Positions 58,193-64,000 of a stretch of 64,000 bases of DNA are shown in pieces. The stretch spans positions 1 through 64,000 of the forward strand of contig JAUQPF010000009.1 of the NCBI GenBank assembly GCA_030550535.1. Reading direction: 5' to 3'. The DNA comes from Candidatus Bipolaricaulota bacterium (GTDB taxonomy: Bacteria; Bipolaricaulota; Bipolaricaulia; Bipolaricaulales; Bipolaricaulaceae). Made by a program: the position numbers and the translations under genes. The notes under the pieces were generated by a model. That model had not been told where the DNA came from, searched no databases, and saw only the letters and a program-made list of their open reading frames with translations. The stretch's first letter is position 1; each line of letters begins with the position of its first letter.

Positions 58193-59590
58193 ATGCGCGT
58201 GGCCCTCGTGGCTGCCGAGGTCGCTCCCTTCGCGAAAGCGGGGGGCTTGGCCGACGTGATCGGCGCCCTCCCCAAAGCCCTGGCGAACCTGGGGGTGGAG
58301 GTGGCCGTGTTCGCCCCGCGCTACCGCTCCGTTCCCGCGGATCTTCCCGAACAGACCCGCCTTTCCGTGCGCCTGGGCACGAGTTCCCTGGAGGTGCGCA
58401 TCCTCCAGGGTTTTCTTCCTCGCAGCGCGGTGCCCGTTTATTTCTTGGACCAGCCCCACCTCTTTGACCGCCCCGGCATCTATGGAGAAGGCGACCAGGA
58501 CTATCCCGATAACCTTCGGCGCTTTGCCCTCCTTTGCCGGGCCGCCGTGGAGGCCACCCAGGCCCTCGCCTGGTTCCCCGACATCTTCCACGTGCACGAC
58601 TGGCACACTGCCTTGCTCCCGCTTTTTCTGGACAGGGCCAAGATCCCGGCAAGGATCGTGCTTACCGTCCACAACCTTGCCTTTCAGGGCTGGTTTCCCC
58701 TTGGGGAGTGGCAGGAGCTTGGGCTTCCGGAGGAAAAGCTTCTCCTTTTGGGTGAAGGGGCCTGGCGCTGCGCCCTGCGCGCAGGGATCCTCGCCGCCGA
58801 CGCCCTCACCACCGTCTCCCCCTCCTATGCCCAGGAGATCCTGGCCGATGGCCTCGGGCTGGACGACGTTCTTCGCGCCAAGGCTTCCGTGCTTTTCGGC
58901 ATCCTGAACGGGATCGACGTGGAGGAGTGGGACCCCCAGCACGATCCCCATCTTTGGGCCCCCTATTCCGCTGAGGACCTTCAGGGGAAGGCCCAAAACC
59001 GCGAGGCTTTGCTTCGGGAGCTTGGGCTTTCCGGGGAGGGTCCGGTGGTGGCCATGGTGGGCCGGCTCACGGAACAAAAGGGGCTGGACCTCGTGCTCGC
59101 TGGGCTTTCGCGCATGCTGAGCCTAGGGATCACCCTTGTGATCCTGGGAACGGGGGAGGCCCGCTACGCCCAAGCCCTCAAGGCCGAAGAGGAGCGGTGG
59201 CCGGCGCGCCTGCGCGTCCTTTTGGAGTACTCGGAGCTTTGGGCCCATCGGTTCATGGCCGGAGCGGACTTCCTCCTTATGCCCTCGCGGTTTGAGCCCT
59301 GCGGCCTCACCCAGCTCTACGCCCTACGGTACGGGACGATCCCCATCGTGAGGGCCACGGGTGGCCTTCGGGACACCGTGCGCGACGTGAAGGAGGGAGG
59401 AAACGGCTTCGTCTTTGGGGACTATAGCGCGGAGGCCATGCTCGAAACCCTGAGCCGAGCCGTGCAGCTCTGGCGGGACGAGCCCCAAACGCTTGGGGAG
59501 CTCCGCCAAAGGGCCATGAACGAAGACCACTCCTGGGCCCGCTCCGCCCAGGAGTACCTTCGCGTCTACCACTACGTCCTCAGCCGCTGA
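58193..59590 (+). CDS. glgA: Glycogen synthase (GT5)
   Basis: 465 residues. GT5 glycosyltransferase that extends alpha-1,4-glucan from ADP-glucose. N-terminal AAEVAPFAKAGGLADVIGALP contains the KxGGL nucleotide-sugar motif; HVHDWHTALLPLF and VHNLAFQG follow; the C-terminal domain has VGRLTEQKGLDLVL and SRFEPCGLTQLYALRYGTIPIVRATGGL. Standard length. It overlaps the convergent SH3 lipoprotein gene by 11 nt. Together with the GH13 enzyme it indicates a stored glucan. Confidence 0.96.
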   Translation: MRVALVAAEVAPFAKAGGLADVIGALPKALANLGVEVAVFAPRYRSVPADLPEQTRLSVRLGTSSLEVRILQGFLPRSAVPVYFLDQPHLFDRPGIYGEGDQDYPDNLRRFALLCRAAVEATQALAWFPDIFHVHDWHTALLPLFLDRAKIPARIVLTVHNLAFQGWFPLGEWQELGLPEEKLLLLGEGAWRCALRAGILAADALTTVSPSYAQEILADGLGLDDVLRAKASVLFGILNGIDVEEWDPQHDPHLWAPYSAEDLQGKAQNREALLRELGLSGEGPVVAMVGRLTEQKGLDLVLAGLSRMLSLGITLVILGTGEARYAQALKAEEERWPARLRVLLEYSELWAHRFMAGADFLLMPSRFEPCGLTQLYALRYGTIPIVRATGGLRDTVRDVKEGGNGFVFGDYSAEAMLETLSRAVQLWRDEPQTLGELRQRAMNEDHSWARSAQEYLRVYHYVLSR

Positions 59591-60269
59591 CCTTCTCCAG
59601 CCAGAATTCGCTGCCGCGGCCCTCCGCGCACCAGCCCTCCACTCCCGTGATGAACTTCACCTTCCACCAGGTGTAGCCGTCGGCAGTTTTGGGCCCGTCC
59701 ACGATCTGGCCCTCGATCCCCGGGGCCATGGACCCGCGGTAGTTCACGTGGGTCACCTCGGGGTTGTTCACCCCGGGAGCGGTGCGCACCTTGAGGTTCA
59801 CGACGGTGCGCACCTTGTCCCCCACCTTGAACTTGCCGGAGGTGCTGGTGTGGGGCGCCGCGGGCACCCCGGTGACGAGGACCCGCGGGGTGGTCGGCTG
59901 CACGGCCAAAAGGGAGGTGGAATCCTTCCACACCGAGAACTGGAGGGTGAAGGAGCCGGCGGCGGCCACGGGATGGTTCCAGGTCTGGTGGGTGCGCTCG
60001 CCGGGCTTCAGGGTCACCCAGGTCTCGTACTTGCCCACACTCAGGCCGCGCTCGTCCTGGAGGACGGCGCGAAGGAGGAACTGGTGGGTGCGGTTCCCCG
60101 CGTTCACCACGGTCAGGCGCAGGGGGATGATCTCGCCCACCTCCACGCGGATCGGGCTTTTGGGCTCATAGTCCTCGATCTGGGCCTGGATTTTGGCGCA
60201 GCCCGCGAGGATCCCCCCCACCACGACCACGGCAAGGACGCAAATCGCACGCAAGGTCTTCGTGCTCAT
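59580..60269 (-). CDS. SH3-domain lipoprotein
   Basis: 229 residues. Signal peptide with lipobox ILAGC; an Ig-like/CARDB-type beta domain (about 35-120: RVEVGEIIPLRLTVVNAGNRTHQFLLRAVL); then a bacterial SH3 domain (about 145-225: GDKVRTVVNLKVRTAPG and WWKVKFITGVEGWCAEG). SH3b domains usually bind cell-wall peptides or ligands. The ATG at 60269 was chosen to give a normal signal peptide; GTGs upstream add eight residues. Function unknown. Confidence 0.78.
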   Translation of the reverse strand: MSTKTLRAICVLAVVVVGGILAGCAKIQAQIEDYEPKSPIRVEVGEIIPLRLTVVNAGNRTHQFLLRAVLQDERGLSVGKYETWVTLKPGERTHQTWNHPVAAAGSFTLQFSVWKDSTSLLAVQPTTPRVLVTGVPAAPHTSTSGKFKVGDKVRTVVNLKVRTAPGVNNPEVTHVNYRGSMAPGIEGQIVDGPKTADGYTWWKVKFITGVEGWCAEGRGSEFWLEKVSG

Positions 60270-60329
60270 GGCGTTCACCGTGATGAGGATCACCCGCGCT
60301 TGACCCGGGCTCCAAGCCCAGCTGGGGGC

Positions 60330-60743
60330 TCAGAACGGGCCATGTGTCCCAGCCGGGCACAGCCGCCCCAGCTTCACCCCTTTCTCCGCCCGCAGCCGAT
60401 CCGCAAGCCTTCGCACCTCCCCTGCCGGCCCCCGCACGGCGATCACCTCCAGGCAGTTCTCCTCGTCCAAATGGATGTGGAGCGAGGCCAGCACATGGGG
60501 ATGGGCGTGGTGCTGGGCCTCCGTGAGCCGGGCCAAAAGCTCGCGCTTGCGGTGATCGTAGAGGAGCACGATCACCCCCAGGACCTCCTCCCCTTCCTCC
60601 CAGGCTTGGGCGTGCAGGGCTTCCCGCACCAGATCCTGCAGGGCCTCGGATCGGCTGGTGTAGCCCTTTTTGCGGATGAGCTCGTCGAAGGCCCGGAGAA
60701 GCTCTCCCTCCATGGACACGCCGAACCGCACGAGATCCGCCAT
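60330..60743 (-). CDS. nikR: Nickel-responsive regulator NikR
   Basis: 137 residues. An N-terminal ribbon-helix-helix ([32 protein letters not shown]) binds DNA; the C-terminal ACT-like domain holds the nickel ligands in [23 protein letters not shown] (His, His, His, Cys with family spacing). NikR represses nickel uptake genes when nickel is sufficient. No nickel transporter or nickel enzyme is in the window, so its targets lie elsewhere. It diverges from uvrA. Confidence 0.92.
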   Translation of the reverse strand: MADLVRFGVSMEGELLRAFDELIRKKGYTSRSEALQDLVREALHAQAWEEGEEVLGVIVLLYDHRKRELLARLTEAQHHAHPHVLASLHIHLDEENCLEVIAVRGPAGEVRRLADRLRAEKGVKLGRLCPAGTHGPF

Positions 60744-60774
60744 AGCCCGGGGACTTTCCTTCCCTGCTCTCCTC

Positions 60775-60804
60775 CTGGCAAGCTCCCAAAGCGGGGGCTA
60801 AGAT
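60775..60804 (+). promoter_or_regulatory. Promoter of uvrA
   Basis: -35 CTGGCA (60775-60780) and -10 TAAGAT (60799-60804), 18-nt spacer; predicted leader of about 32 nt before the ATG. Confidence 0.45.
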
Positions 60805-60842
60805 GAAGGATGCCCTTTCCTTGAGGGTTTGGGCGGAACGCC

Positions 60843-63664
<2,822 letters not shown>

Positions 63665-63668
<4 letters not shown>

Positions 63669-64000
63669 GCTGGGAGCTCCTTTTCCTGGCGTTGGCGCTC
63701 TTGGGGATGGGGGTTTTCCTCCTTTGGGAGCGTCGGCAACGCGCGCTTTTCGTGGAGGGGCTGCGGCAGGCGCGGGAAGAGCTGGGCAAGGTGGGGGCGG
63801 TGGTGCAGGCCCTGCAGGGGCAGGTCTCCCAAAGCCTTTCCACCACCCTTCAGCTTCTGCAGGGTCAGGACAAGAACCTGAACGAGCGGCTCACCTACGT
63901 GCAGGGCCTGGTGGCGGACGTGCGGGAGCGGCTGGGGAGGGTGGAGGAGCTGAGCCGCCGGGTGGGCGAGGTGGCCGAGGACCTCGTGGGGCTCCAGGAC
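63665..64000 (+). CDS. rmuC: DNA recombination protein RmuC-like, N-terminal part
   Basis: The first 112 codons are visible before the window ends. An N-terminal transmembrane helix ([20 protein letters not shown]) is followed by a coiled coil (LRQARELG... [46 protein letters not shown]) that matches the N-terminal layout of RmuC. The nuclease-like C-terminal domain is outside the window, so the call is likely but not proven. ATG overlaps the uvrA stop by 4 nt. Confidence 0.72.

Overview
The window is a gene-dense, strongly GC-rich piece of a bacterial chromosome, cut through thrS at the left end and through a probable rmuC at the right end. It carries about 62 protein genes, six tRNA genes and a replication origin. 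Nothing looks like a prophage, transposon, CRISPR array or rRNA operon. The mix suggests a thermophilic or anaerobic deep-branching bacterium with an outer membrane: paired Asp23/AmaP genes, a K+-dependent membrane pyrophosphatase, a DRG-like TGS GTPase, FabI and GroESL under a CIRCE element, secreted lamin-tail, dockerin, cohesin and NosD proteins, and many near-leaderless genes. Candidatus Bipolaricaulota (Acetothermia/OP1) is my best guess. It is an inference from gene content only; Deinococcus-Thermus-like or Armatimonadota-like lineages are not excluded.

Layout. 1-4469 (minus strand): tRNA cluster (Lys-CTT, Lys-TTT, Glu, Val, Asp, Phe), dnaA 13 nt behind the last tRNA, an oriC with five DnaA boxes, dciA, then thrS. 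4493-7230 (plus): rarA, a MoaD/ThiS-like gene, an orphan MalK-type ATPase. 7282-11389 (minus): rnpA-greA-lysS-PAP2-aminotransferase operon. 11460-17414: pyk, xseAB (XseA with a HARP-like N-terminal extension), trxB and an acyl-CoA synthetase. 17420-23412: an extracytoplasmic block of two paralogous lamin-tail proteins (the second ending in a dockerin), a cohesin-like lipoprotein and a 1061-residue secreted HEAT-repeat protein, the last with clearly lower GC. 23444-30130 (minus): acylphosphatase, M42 peptidase, znuACB-uvrC and a CsgG-like secreted protein. 30175-35473: mutS2-fabI, divergent from a DRG-like GTPase and an M20 peptidase. 35526-41041: groESL with CIRCE, a small hydrolase-like membrane protein, and efp-asp23-asp23-amaP-nusB-PHP. 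41002-47425 (minus): DUF1385-rpmE-rpsI, an HTH-smc-scpA-scpB operon with a self-operator, and a coiled-coil lipoprotein. 47648-53304: hppA-GNAT-ABC exporter-GH13 amylase. 53288-64000: gabT, an RNase Z-like gene, serS, a NosD-like protein, glgA, an SH3 lipoprotein, nikR, uvrA and rmuC.

How it fits together. The left end couples tRNA supply, replication initiation (dnaA, oriC, dciA) and translation. The repair genes uvrC, uvrA, mutS2, xseAB and rarA are spread through operons. Chromosome segregation (smc-scpAB) is one autoregulated unit. Carbon-reserve genes (glgA, GH13, MalK, pyk) suggest maltodextrin/glycogen metabolism, with PPi energetics through hppA.

Most notable: the lamin-tail/dockerin/cohesin/HEAT cluster; an SMC with arms about half the usual length; the tRNA-dnaA transcript whose predicted start coincides with the tRNA 5' end; a recurring near-leaderless promoter design (-10 box 6-12 nt before the start codon at a dozen genes); and a lipoprotein that could be anchored in both membranes.
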